DNA from: Calcarisporiella thermophila CBS 279.70
Taxonomy: Eukaryota > Calcarisporiellomycota
Direction: 5' to 3'
NCBI RefSeq assembly: GCF_041956535.1
Contig: NW_027192232.1
Coordinates: forward strand, 21,557 to 85,556
Length of the DNA stretch: 64,000 bases
Of this stretch, positions 11,562 to 23,828 are shown piece after piece (positions within the stretch are counted from its first letter, which is position 1; each line of letters starts with the position of its first letter). The notes below the pieces were generated by a model. It saw nothing but the letters and a program-made list of their open reading frames with translations, was not told the DNA's origin and searched no databases. The position numbers and the translations under genes are program-made.

Positions 11562-14500
11562 TTATGAGGGCGGAGTATTCAACACATCCACATATCGTGA
11601 TCTTGCCGGTCGACGGTGTCCCGCTGCCGAAGAGCTTCGGATTCCACCCGGTGGTGCTAAATGGCCAGATCCGCTTGGGCTCAGAGTGCCGCTTGAACGC
11701 CTCGTATCGCTTGGCATAGCTCTCTGACCCGGCGTCGACATCGGCCTGGGAGGTGCGCCTAATCCACCAGAAGCCGCATTCTCTTTGGACGCGTGGTCCA
11801 GCATCGAGGGGGTTGCAGATCGAGATTTGGGTGGGGGAGGAGGGGGGGCGGGTGCCTCTGAGGTGGCGCCGGCCTTCTTGTTAATCCACCGCTTCTGTGC
11901 TTCGTCGTAGTAGAACTGGTTTTCTTCGCCAAGGTTGGCGACAGGTGGGCCGGTGCGTCGACTAAAGAAACTGAACACGCTCCATCCTAGCGTAGTTAAG
12001 AAGAAAAAAATACATCAATGAAAGATGTTAGCCGGGGGAAGTCCAACGACTGAGCACTTATATATCCATTACCTTTTGACTCCTCCTTCCCCTCGGCTGC
12101 CTTGGTCTTCTTTTCTCCCTCTTCTTTCTTCTTCCTCTCTTCCTCTCCCTGTTGCTGTTCCTTCTTCCGTTGATTTGCGTTATTTCCAAGCCCTAGATCG
12201 TCGTCCAGTGGTGGATTTTCGGCTTGCTGCTGCTGCTGCTGCTGTTGCTGATTTTGATTGGAGGGCGTCGAGGGAACAGCAAATGGCATGGGCGATGGCA
12301 CATAGCCCATGGGGGATATAAACCCGCTGGTGTCAAAATTGTCTTCAGCAGGCTGCTCGGCTGCATTCTCTGTTGTCTTTGCCCCGTGTTCATAGTGGGC
12401 CTCATCCTGTTGCGGCTGATACTGGCTATAGTCGGTATAGCCTGTGTAGTTGTCGGCAGAATACGGTGCTTGCTCATCTTGTTCTGTAGCCCCGTACGGT
12501 TGGTAGTATCCATAGTTGTTCTGTTGCTGTCCCTCCTGTTGATACTGTTCTTGATACGACTGTGACTGATATTGGGAGTGCTCCTGCTGCTCCTGCTGTT
12601 GCTGTGTGTCGTTATTGTATTGAGACTCATAATAACCTCCATAACCCGCATAGTCACCGGACTGGTTTGACCATTCGTTATAGGTGTATTGGCCAGGTTG
12701 CTGCTGCGGTTGCTGCTGATCTAGAGTCATCTGCCCATAAAACGCGTCATATTGAGCGGCAGCCTCACCCCCTGCTTGCCCACCATACTCTCCATAGCCG
12801 TTATATGCAGCGTAGCCGTACTGGTCGTTCTGCTCTCCGTCCGTTTCCGCAATTGGCGACATGATCGTTTGCCCTCCTGACATCAAGGATGCCCTCTTGT
12901 TCGCATTGTTCAGCTGATTTTCTTGAGCTCCAGGTACCTCTTCTGCCGGCTGCTCCTGTTTACTTGGTGTGAATGCCCGCAAGAAAGGAGATACCACTGA
13001 ATTGGATAGCATGATGTTTGGAGTTTTGGCACGGCGAGCTGGCTCTACCTTCATGCCTGGAGTCGCCCGACCTGTCCTCATCTCGGCGGCGGAGGCGCTA
13101 CGTGCCGGCACGTCGGTTGGAATTTGTGGCTGAAGCGGTGATTCCTGAACTACACCGGGGACCGCCGCATTCTCTTTAGCAGCTTTATCCTCTCCCACCT
13201 CATCGCCCGCAACAAACTTGTTAAGCTGCCCCTCGATGGAGCCCCAGATCGAATCGAGTGACGGTTTAGTCAGCATACTGCCAAGCCACGAACTCACCCC
13301 CTCATGCTCCACACTTCCAGAGCTATTCTGCTCTATTAATTCGCTCAGCTCTCGTAGCTTTTCCAAGAAACACTTGTGGAAGTATGGAGAGCCCTTCGTG
13401 TACACTTTCAGGAAATTGGCAATCGATTCACAATAGCGTCGAGCTTCGGTCAAATATCCTGAATCAGCAAGTCGCCAGGCATATATTAACTTGTAGGCGG
13501 ATAAAAATGGTAGCGCGCCCGCGCAGCTACTCCCGCTCTTGAGGCAGAGCCCGAATTCATAGAGTTCTGTAAGGCGCAGGGCGTTCTCGTCCATAAACAT
13601 TGACCAGCGTTTTGGATCGGCGCCGAGCAGAACAAGGCGCATACGGGGGGTGTCAATCCCTGAATGGATGGACGATTGGGGAGAAAGTAAATAACATATA
13701 TGAGCAGCCCCTATCCACCCGTGTGAGGCAAGCAAGTCCCCAAGTGCGGTCATGGCTGCTGTATCGCCGGTGGTGCGATTGGCCAGCACGAGTGTAAGGA
13801 TCTCTCGCCATTTTGCCAACTTATCCTTGATAGAGCGGGAATTGTTACGATCGCCAGGAGTAAATGGAGACGAGACCATGCCCTCTTGCCCTGGGGTCGA
13901 CTGCAGAATAGCTTGGGGATGCGCAAAAAGTTCCTGGATCGCTTGTTGGCCTCTCCCTGCAAATAGTGAATATAATACACGTAAACCCTCGCGATCACTA
14001 GATGAAATTACGGCGGATCGGGGCATTGGAGTTTCGCATAGTTCGCGGCGTGCAAATTCGCAGACAACTTCCTTCCACAAATCCCGGTTTACACAGCTAC
14101 TGATAATCAGAGCATGGGGCCACATGTCTTCTTGTATAGCGTATTTTACAGCCTCTGTGCGATCTCCCCGCAATAGCATTTCCTCAAGTGTATCAAGGCC
14201 GGTGTTTAGTGCTTTATTATCACGGAGCTGTTCTGTGTTTGGGATGGAATCTGCAGGGACTGTGAAATTCTCTGGAGCAGCCGCTTTGGGAGGTGGCGCC
14301 AAATGTTTTCGCACAGCTTCCTCAGCCTTAAGACTATTGTAAAATAGGCCAAGGTCAAAACTATCATTAATTTTGAAAAGGGAAAAAACGTTGTTTTACC
14401 ATCCGGCTAAACCTTCATTTTCCAAGGTAATTTTAACTGCTTGCCACAATAAAATTGTGTCTTCGAGCTGTCTTCGATTCTCCCCTGATAATGTTTCAGT

Positions 14501-17500
14501 TTGGGCCATAAATTCGCTTATCTGCTGCTCCATGTATTTTATGGCATCTTTCCGCTTTGCTTTTACACCGCCTTTGTTGTTGTCTAGAAGAAGTGGACCG
14601 GGAAAAGCATCGAATCGCGATGGCTCCAATTCTTGGATAAGGTCTTTGATGCTGCGGATAAGGAGGTCACTTGGTACGACTTTATCGACAGGGCCGTTGG
14701 AAGTGGAAGTAAAGCGCTGTACTTTATGAGGGAACATCAAGATGGCCTTGCCTATCATGAATATGGTATAATGAGTATTATATCCCGATTCAATTTTAAC
14801 GAAATTTACCTCCAAATCCAAACGTGATCAATGGGCACCCTCTAGATCTCCCAAGTGGGTCAGTATCAGCAATTGAGGCATGCATGTACTGCGACTGATT
14901 TTGTTCCGCGCCAGCATAGCCTGTATAGTCATACGGTTGGTCCTGCTGATAATAGGCCGAGTCACCATATTGCTGTGTATCATACTCTCCGTAAGTACCA
15001 TATTGTCCCTCATGCTGCTGGTAGTATCCAGCACCAGTTTGTTGGTCGTAGTTTTGATTATAATAATCATAATTTTGATTATAGTAATCTTCGTATTGCT
15101 GCTGCTGCTGTTGCTCATACCCGCCCACTTGATCTTGGCCAAACCACTCAATATTTTGTTGGTTATTTTCCATGTTATCTTGATAGGCCGGCTCAGTTGC
15201 TAAGGCGGGCGTCTCAGTTGATTCAGTAGAAGTTACAGCTGGCTGTTGGTACTCATATGCTCCATAGCTCATATAATCATACCCACTTTGGCTTGCATGA
15301 ATTCCAGTATCCGCGAGTGCTGTGTTTGCGTGCTCGCCACTCATCTGTGAAACTGCGTGCTCCTGCGTTCTTTGAGATATATCCTTCAGTTGTTGTTGCG
15401 GAGGTGATTGATGCTGTGACACAGGGGGGGCTTGATTATATGAGCCATGCATGTTATAATCAGTGCTATTACGGTTTGACGGCGGTTGGTGAACAGGTGC
15501 TTGAACAGGCGCTTGAACAGGGTATGGGCCGTATTTCTCATGTGTAAAGTCCTTGCTCGATCGAGTAGATGCCTCCTTTGGCGAATTAACTGACGGTATC
15601 TGAAGAGGCATTGGAGGCCCTTGATCAAAGGCATTATGATCAACACTGTTTCTAGCTGAAGGAATGCGTTCGGAGGATACAGATTGTGCTGATAGTGAGC
15701 CACGCTTATTTTTTGCAAGCTCGACGCTTAATCTCTTGGCAGGAAGTTCCTGCAATATCGGAGGGGAAGTTTGGTACTGTTGTTGTGGGGGTGGAGGTTG
15801 GTACATGCTGTAATCGGTGCTGCTTCGAGTTGAGAGAGGATACTTAGAAGAAGGCGGCTGAACTGAAAACGGACTTGGTATACTCTGGGTTGATTCACGG
15901 CTTGCTCTCCTAATTTCCTGTTGCATGGAGGGCTGATGGGAAATTTGATTTTGATGTGGAGCTGGTTGTTCAAATAATTGGGCAGGGGGCTTTGCTAGCT
16001 CATTCTTCCCTTCAGGCTGTGACGATTTCTTAACGCTGTGCACATCTCCTAAGTTCTGCGCTTCTTGTTCACGGGGATATATTTGATTGTCATAAATAGT
16101 ATCGGTAGCCTCGATTCCAGAGTATGTCTCGTGATCAGCGGGAGTAGCATCAGGATTTAACATAGACTGATCAGAGTAATACTGCTGTCCATACGCATCA
16201 TATCCATAATTATACCATCCATTGTCTCCGCCAGCAGCCACTTGGCTCTGATCCTGGATGGGAGGAGAAGCTACGGTTGCAATATTTTGTATGTCAGAGT
16301 GTTTTTCATTCTCGTCTCCAAGTACAACTTCATTAACAGGTTGACGAGGGGGGCCATCGAGAGAATCATCAATATCTGCATCAGTTCTCTCGCCGATAAC
16401 CGAATCTCCAGCGGGCACTTGATGATCATTCCCAGGGATAGAAGAGTTTTGGTCTTCTGTTGCCGATAAAAGCATCGTCTCCTGATTCTCAGTTATTACC
16501 ATTCCTACACCATCACCAGACACTTCGTCAGAAGTTGAATGATGTTCAAAAAGCACTTGCTCATTCATCATTTCGGGTACATCAGCAGTAATAGTGGGTT
16601 CGGGGGTTTTCTCCTCTATGGCAGCAGTGATAATAGGGACAGCAGATGTGGTGGTGGAAGCTTGATTTTGTAGTTCAGGAAAAGGAGAATCTTGGATATC
16701 AGGGACATTATCGGACATTGGTTCTTAGAGAAAAATACACAGCGGTAAATTCGACGATGTCATAATAAATAAAGCAAAAGATGAAGGCAAGAAACTTACC
16801 AAATGTCTCGAGTCTCGAATCTGTCTGTGTGTCGGCCCAAGAATGCACTTCCTTTGTTTCTTCCATAGTATTCTCTTGATCTACAGTTGATTTATTTGGG
16901 TCAGCCTTTAAGAGATCCATATCACCTCCTGCTGTTAAAAACTCTGGATATGCACCGTAGTCATAAGATTGGTGTTGTTGTTGCTGCTGCTGCTGTTGCT
17001 GCTGCTGTTGTTGTATTTGCGGTGGCTGTACTTGATTCTTTGCAGACTCCTGAGCGAAGGGGCTATCTTTTGACAGTTGAGATTTTGAGTCGTGCATGGT
17101 TTCCCACTGTTGCTGCGGTTGCGATAACTGCTGCTGTTGCTCAACTCCATACATATTTTCATTTATACCCCATTGTTGCTGAGATTGCCCTTCGGTGGCA
17201 TAATGTCCATAATACTCCATTCCTTGTTCCGAGTGCATTTGATTATCAGTGTAATGGTAATTATGCCAATCACCCTCAGGTGTATTAGCGTAGTAATCGG
17301 CACCCTGTGCATAGTAATTCTGGTGATCTTGAGTTTCCCCCGTAGCCACGGGGTGCTGTGCGTAATATCCCTGGAAATATGATTGATTGACATCTTGCCC
17401 TTGCTGAGGCTGCTCGTAATAAGATTGTTGCATATATCCGCTTGCATTATAATCGTAATTATACCAATTGCCTTCATCCTGGTGCGTTTGTTGCTGTTGC

Positions 17501-17997
17501 GTTTGCGGTTGAAATTGGCCTGAGATTGAGGATGGTTCAGGGGTTGGTGTGGAAATTTGTGCATTCGCAGGCGAAAAGGTAATCGGTTGTGCGGATGGGG
17601 ATGTTACAGCGACGTTGGGAGTAGGTTGGGAATACAAACTCTGTGATGAATTGTACGTATTTCCAACGATCTGTGGACCGGCAGCTATCGGATTCTCAGT
17701 AGGAACCAGAGATGCCGGTTGTGAAGTGCTTTTTAACTGACTAAAGAAATCATCATTTGCTGGCACTTCTCCAAATAAAGATGACGAAGGTTCATATGCT
17801 ATTTCGTTGGTTGGCGCTGCAACTGGTACTGAAGGAAGCTCTGATTGCTTCGTGTGTGGTGTTGCAGTCTTAGGGGTCGATTTGATGTTAGAGGTGGTAA
17901 GGGAAATGGATGAGAAAGGATCGTCGGATGTTCCCTCGCTAAAAAATGGGATTGGCTCGTCTTCGGCCACGGACTTATCTTCCTTTGTAGTTGACAT
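11562..17997 (-). CDS. SEC16: COPII coat assembly scaffold Sec16
   Basis: Peripheral ER-membrane scaffold that marks ER exit sites and organises COPII coat assembly. CDS complement(join(11562..11986, 12073..14333, 14400..14751, 14810..16723, 16800..17997)), about 2049 aa; the five exons sum to a multiple of three. The N-terminal half (about residues 1-1010) is disordered and rich in Gln, Tyr, Ser and Asn, with a long poly-Gln run from 16978..17013. The central conserved domain opens at the exon 2/3 junction (DPLGRSRGCPLITFGFGG, then KAILMFPHKV). The ancestral-coatomer-element solenoid follows (LEEMLLRGDRTEAVKYAI, WPHALIIS, then LLASHGWIGAAHICYLL). After another Gln/Tyr-rich stretch, exon 5 gives the conserved C-terminal motif GWSVFSFFSRR..LGEENQFYYDE..KRWINKKAG and ends with RSRYVDVLNT. 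The start at 17997 is preferred over 18030 because MSTTKEDKS opens the typical acidic N-terminus. Five separate minus-strand frames here are one gene. Confidence 0.95.
16978..17013. repeat. CAG/CAA trinucleotide tract (poly-Gln in SEC16)
   Basis: Run of TTG/CTG on the plus strand, coding on the minus strand for about a dozen consecutive glutamines in the Sec16 N-terminal region. Likely length-polymorphic. Confidence 0.8.
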
Positions 17998-19029
17998 TAG
18001 AAAGGAGAGATCGTCGTGGAAAACAAGCAATTACAAGCGGGATGGTGAAGTAGTTATCGATTATGCTCTTCTCTCAAAATCAAGTGATATAAGAGAGCAC
18101 TCCGCGATTTTTTATCGTCAACCGGGTTCATTCAGAAGACACCACGTCATAAGAGCCCTTATGTAAACCGGGTCTGAAACTCTTCTGATCCTTTGGAATA
18201 ATCAAATAAATTCAACCAAGAATTCAAGAAACTCCAGGTTTTGAATTTTAATTGCCAAGGAAAGCTTTTCATCAAGAGGTTAAACGGATCTATGATACTT
18301 CAAATATACCGAGAAATGATGCCTTTTGTCCCTACTATTACCAATTCACTTTCTGGAGTATGGTCCCCTATAATTTAATTTGATATGATGCTTTTAGGAA
18401 TTAGAAGCAAAAAAATCCCATACCCTTACAGAGCATTAATACCGTTTTAGAAAGAATATTTAAATTGGCATACCAGGCGTTGATTTGTAAATGCGATGGC
18501 CTCAAAACATTTTTTTACTAATATCAACGTGTACTTTTACTTAAAATTATTACCCCTTTAGATGCTTTGTGCAATTACGACACATACAGAATAGCTTAAT
18601 AAATGGTCTAATTGTTTAGGTATTGTATAAAAACGCCTATGAAGTTGCTCAATGGAAAACTTGCCGTTATTGGTGGCTGAGGACATATTAGACAATGATA
18701 ACCATAGCTTATCTGGCATGATAATTACACTAGGGTCCTTAGTATTAGCTTGACACGGTTGAAGAGGTGATATTTAAAATATAGGAAGGATGCAAAAATT
18801 GGCATCAATATTTGATTTTTTTTATAATCATTTCAATAGATGCTTGGTATACTAATTTCTTGTTTTCTCATTCCTTACAAAAAATTGAAGCAATTTAAGA
18901 AAGGTACATCTCCAAAATAACACGATTTGAGAAAAGTATAAATTATGATTAAATAATGGGAGATTTGGGATTTACATATACATTAATGAGTGAGATAGAG
19001 CAAAACGAATTGAGATTTTTTTGCCATGT
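17998..19029. other. Intergenic, SEC16 promoter to Zn-cluster gene
   Basis: AT-rich. The right side of SEC16 is its promoter. No coding signal or repeat stands out. Confidence 0.6.
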
Positions 19030-20973
19030 TCACCACCCATAGTTAGCTATAATGGATTTAAGTTGTTCCAACGAAATGTGTACCTTCTCTGTCAACTCGC
19101 GAGTATGCTGCTCAATACCTAGCGTGTTTACGCAAGGTAGTATTCGCAATATCCAGAGAAGATGCCATAAGGCTTCGGGTATTCGCTCATGCGGGAACGA
19201 TGGGTCCTGAATCAACCATATCAGTGCATCATATGCAACACTAAGCACACCAATAAGATCCCACACAAGACATTGTGCATCCAATTCGATCACTTTCGAT
19301 ACAAGTTCCACAATACGACAGGCGCCTTTCATGCACAACTCGCGTCGCTCATTGTCTCCAGGTTTTTCCTCTTCACAACCCTCCGAAACTGGTAGACCTA
19401 TCCGGATCAAGAGTGAGAGATAGATGGTCTCATAGCTGGATCGGAGGGCAAAACATTGGGGATCGTTTCCACTTTCTCGCAGCTCGGAAGGGCGGTGTTC
19501 ATGTAAGCGGGAAAGAAGCCTCCATGCTTCACGTGCGAACCCCTCCTCCTCACGCTCTCGCCTTCCACCAAGAAGAAGAAGCTGTCGAATCATCTTAACT
19601 AGCTGGGTTATCACTGAACCATGTACCGCCACCACCGGATTTTCATGCGGTAGCCGAGAAATTTGTCCCGGCTCCCAGTTTGAAGGGAGCCACCAGTTCG
19701 CAAAATTCCCAAATATAATGTTACAACCTTCGAGAAACATAACACCGTGAGACGCACGCCGGTATACCTCGTCAACATAGGGTAGATTGTTATCGTACAA
19801 TGCGGTATTGATAGGTTGTTCGAGGTGTTGCCTTGCTAGGTAGAGATAGTTACTCTTTTCACCTTCGTATAGAGAACAAATGTGCATGGCCATAAATGAT
19901 ATGACAACTGAGAGCGTTGCATTGTCGAAGTGTTCGCTCTATAGAAACATAAATCATCAACCAAGAATCAAGAGATACGCGAAAGATTCCGCTTTTTTCT
20001 AGAGATATTAGAGTAAATTAGCGAAAGGATATTTACTGCCAAGTGTTTTGCATGTCTAAAAGCATATTCAGAAATAACTTTAAGCCGCGCATCCTTCACT
20101 CCGCGTCGTAGTTCGTGCCTCGCCGACCATGCCATCGATGAATAGCGCAAGAGTTGATCAAGCGTCGCATTTTGAAACTCCCAAAGAAATCTCTGACGAT
20201 TTAGGATACGGTATGGGAAGAAACAGTCGCAAAATGACACGGCCAAGTGAAGTAACAAAGTTTTAGGGAATTGTTTTTCGAATTCCAGCGGGTAGGCCAG
20301 GTCATTGGTAAGTTGTGGAGAAGAGCAGCGTTGCTTGCGCAGGGAATTATCAGAAATGAGCCCGTATCTCCATATAAGCCGTGTCTTAAATGCCCGAAAT
20401 GCATCATCTTTAAACAAATAAACATCTCGAATAACAGGCTCTCCCCCCCATTTACTACCACTTTCACCTAACTTTTTGACAGCCCGCAGCAGATCTGAAA
20501 TACTTGAGACCCCAGTGTCGATTCGTAGGATGTTTTTATGAGTGTTCGCGACGCTCCAGCCTTGCGGTAGCCCTTCAAGCTTTAGCTGCGTCGAAGGCAG
20601 AATTCCGCTTACTAGAAGGTGACCTACACTATCTTTTAATTTATCTTCTAGTTCACGAACTCGTCGTGTAAACTGTCCAAGTCGTTGTGAGAACACTTGC
20701 ACGAAATTTATTTGATTAGTTGTGCTGGGTGGATAATAACATTCGACACCAGTCGATAGACAACGTGAACAAGCAGCTATTTCCATGGTACATCGTGCCT
20801 AAGCGAAATGATAATGAAGAAGCTTTGAAACTAAAATAACTCCAATGTATCTTTTTCAGCATCGGGCATCATCTCACCTTACGTCGCCGACATTCTAGAC
20901 ATGCATTTATCGAGCGGGTCGCATTCTCAGTCTCATCAAAATAATCCGCAGTGTCCTCCAACTCATTCGACAT
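19030..20973 (-). CDS. Zn2Cys6 transcription factor (paralogue of the gene at 1-1628)
   Basis: Predicted nuclear regulator, 588 aa. CDS complement(join(19030..19938, 20037..20798, 20878..20973)). Exon 1 supplies an acidic N-terminus and CLECRRRK; exon 2 continues ARCTM..ACSRCLSTGVEC, completing C-x2-C-x6-C-x6-C-x2-C-x6-C. A basic helical linker follows (RLGQFTRRVRELEDKL), as in the paralogue, with the shared LPQGW block about 80 residues later. The middle region is helical (DQLLRYSSMAWSARHEL), and exon 3 carries YLARQHLEQPINTALYDNNL. The first intron is 79 nt and splits the cluster after Lys, and the second (98 nt) follows AKHLA; both positions match the first gene. Sequence divergence between the two is large, so this is an old duplication. 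Regulatory target unknown. Confidence 0.85.
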
Positions 20974-22574
20974 GTTTTCCTTTGAAATGAATGATGAATT
21001 CTTGGAGCCTTTCTTATAAGGCCTGTTAGGCACGGTTGGAATGCCAATAACCGGTGTGTAGCTTATTCTTTATTTTCACCGGTATGAGAAAATTATCGTG
21101 CCCTAATCTCATTCACCATTTAAAGCAATAAACTAATTTTATTTTAAGCCCCGTTTGGCCATAGACGGGCTGATTTTGGATTAACAAACTCGCCGATTCA
21201 TTAAGCCACTAAAATCATTAAGCTTGTCAAAAATAATTAATAAAACAAACCCGCTCATATTATACAGTTTTCGCACGACGTTCAACGTTCTATTCAATGC
21301 ATGTATACTTTCACTGTAGGTTTGGGTGCATTCTGCCTAATTCCTACTCAATATTGCGACCCACAACCGGTGAATGATGGGAATGGAATATGGGGTTAGT
21401 TTAACTTCTGATCTTGATGGATTTCCATCACACAATCAGGTATCACATGAACATTTCTAGATGTTTAGCTCAGATGCACTCTATTCATTATTGACAAATT
21501 TACTGATTGTCCAATCTTCGCTTGTAATTTAACTTATGTTGGCGGATGAATTTGTGCATTTGGTTTAAAATGCTGGCTATAAGCTTTGCATTCATCTAGC
21601 ACGTATTGCTCCTATTCATAACCTCACTGGTTATGCTGCCACTTTGATGACTCAATCACTATGCAATCAATTCTCCAAAAAAGTGATATTCTAAGATGTT
21701 TTCGGTCAGTGACTACTTTCTCCGAGCTATGAACTCTAATGAACATATCACTAAAAGCGAGATAAGCCTCAGGTGGAAATACATTGCTATCTTGGCGATG
21801 GTTAACCGATTGCGACAAGGAAAAGTAATCGAAAGCGATCGCAAACATGCGTAGCATCAATTGTAATATGAACCTATCATAAATTACTCGTGAGAAAGGT
21901 TTTTCATATATTAAAAATATTATTATATTAAAAAACAAATGATGCAATTTGAGCTAATGTTTTGAGGCACTGGGAATGAATATAGTCTATAAATTTCGCT
22001 AATATTTTTACTACTTTTTTTTTCCTTACTTTTAACATACCTGAAAATTCGGTTTTCAAATTGGGAGCTAAACGTAAATTTACCTAAAATAACGCATATA
22101 CAACATTAGTGTAAACCTCTCCGTTTCACGGCCAATTACACTTTTTAAAGTCTATACTTATTCGAGAGGATAAAGTGAATACCGGACTTATATGTGCAAT
22201 GATTTATAAGCTGTATGTACTTTATCAATTAATGGTAGTAGGGACATCTTAGTGCATTATATTTAAGAAAAAAAATTGGTTCGTAAACCGATGGTGAGTT
22301 AACTGCCGAGAAGGGTGGTTCATTATTCCTTTAGCTAGCTTATGAACCTTCCTATTGTGTGAGTATTAGAAAATATAATTTTCAAACCTATCAAAATTGT
22401 TAGTCTTTTTATTAATATTAAATAGATACTGGATATTTTAAACAGCGGTGAAGGTGGATTAAAACATTATAATATGCCTTTATTAGTGATGTAAGGTTGT
22501 AAAAAATGGAATTATATGTAATTAGCTCTACAATATAATAGTTCGATTTTTGGTCAATTAGAGGGATACTCTTC
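20974..22574. other. Intergenic, AT-rich
   Basis: About 1.6 kb. One minus-strand open frame (21947..21624, 107 aa) lacks any family resemblance or splice context, so I do not call it. No RNA gene or repeat seen. Confidence 0.5.
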
Positions 22575-22931
22575 TCAACGAGGCACTAAGCATTCACCGC
22601 CCAAATATTCGCCACTCAGCTCGAACGTAAACTCTCCATCTCGAGTCACGACGGGGAACTCGTTGAGACAAAGAGGGATCTTACGCTTCTTGAACGACCC
22701 TTTACCTCGCTTTTCTAACGGCGTATGACTGAAAGTCAGTCCGTTAACGCTGACGCATGAATCACCAAAGGACGCCGCCCCCTTTACATGATAGGTGCCA
22801 TGTCCCGATACTGGGACTAAGATCGGCTTACATAGGGACGCCGTTGAGCTTATTACGTCTGGAGAATCCCGCTTTTCCAGGGGGAAAGCGAAGGTGAGGC
22901 CAGCGAAAAGAGAGAAAATGGCCAGACGCAT
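22575..22931 (-). CDS. Small secreted four-cysteine protein (family member 1)
   Basis: 118 aa, single exon, not a family I recognise. A signal peptide is evident (MRLAIFSLFAGLTFA), followed at once by a Kex2-type dibasic site (PLEKR, residues 17-21). The mature part has two similar halves. The first has LC at 33-34, then HGTYHVKGAASFGDSCV ending at Cys59. The second has LC at 87-88, then DGEFTFELSGEYLGGECL with Cys114. The pentapeptide PLEKR recurs exactly at 71-75, between the halves, so Kex2-like cleavage could release each half separately. The same two-half layout occurs in the genes at 23829..24446 and 26898..27281. Four cysteines in two pairs suggest one disulfide per half. Role unknown; a secreted signal, effector or wall protein is possible. 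Confidence 0.75.
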   Translation of the reverse strand: MRLAIFSLFAGLTFAFPLEKRDSPDVISSTASLCKPILVPVSGHGTYHVKGAASFGDSCVSVNGLTFSHTPLEKRGKGSFKKRKIPLCLNEFPVVTRDGEFTFELSGEYLGGECLVPR

Positions 22932-23828
22932 GCTGTCGTATACTAATGGAATTATAGGTTTGGACTATGGGAGTATATTCGGTGAAGTAACGATCGAGTT
23001 TCAATTGTTTTTCTTTTTATACTCGCCTTATAGTTGGACTATCGCTTCGGACTAGGGCATCTAGCAAAATGTGCCATGGCTGGCAAATACCTTCAGAGGG
23101 GTAATTTTACAAACAACATGGTAGCAAATTTGATGGGATAATTTCAGATCTTACCCTTGAATGCAGCGATCAGCGCTAGATTATCCGAAACTTATTTTGG
23201 AACCGAGAGTAATTCACCCTGGAATATGCGCATATGGACGCCTGCAAATTATTTTAGCTCCATCTACTATTTTCAACGGTTCATCTCATCGAGATTCAAC
23301 TCTAAGCTCATTTCTCGTCGCAATTTGTTTGCTATTAGCCCATGGGTTGAATTATCAATTTTTGCTTAGCCTGCAATCACTGGTACCGATCCAGGTTGCA
23401 CGGATCAGTGAATTTCCTATGTCAGAAGGAAAACTTGCAATCTTGAAAGTACTAGACCATATCAGTAGGATGAGAGAAAAGGCCGCACTCATCTAGTATC
23501 ACTAGCCACTACTTAAGCACGCACAAACGTGTAATTCAACCTTAGACTATATTGTTTTTTTAACCCGAAAATAAGGTAATCAGCAATAAGATTATCGAAA
23601 GTTTTGGATTTAGTTAGAGTCAAAGAGGGGAAGTGGGATAAATAAAAATGTGGCACCAATAAACTAACAAAATTTAGCAAACTAAATTGTCAAAACAGAC
23701 AATTTGAGAAGAATACATAGGCTCTTTATTTAATGAGCGATTGTAACCAAATATATCGTAAAATACTTATCGATTCTTATTTCATTGTCAAATGATCACA
23801 TTAAAATGATAATATGATCAGTTGGAAC
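22932..23828. other. Intergenic between secreted-protein genes
   Basis: AT-rich; contains the promoter of the gene ending at 22575 and the 3' flank of the next. Short plus-strand open frames (about 23160-23500) have no protein-like features that I can identify. Confidence 0.5.

Noticed and set aside
12025-17382. Leu/Val-rich plus-strand frames opposite SEC16 that look like membrane proteins
   Set aside because: They are antisense readings of CAG/CAA glutamine codons (CTG/TTG = Leu); SEC16 on the minus strand explains the region.
21624-21947. 107-aa minus-strand frame in the AT-rich spacer
   Set aside because: No signal peptide, family resemblance or splice partner; I could not align it with the nearby Zn2Cys6 gene.
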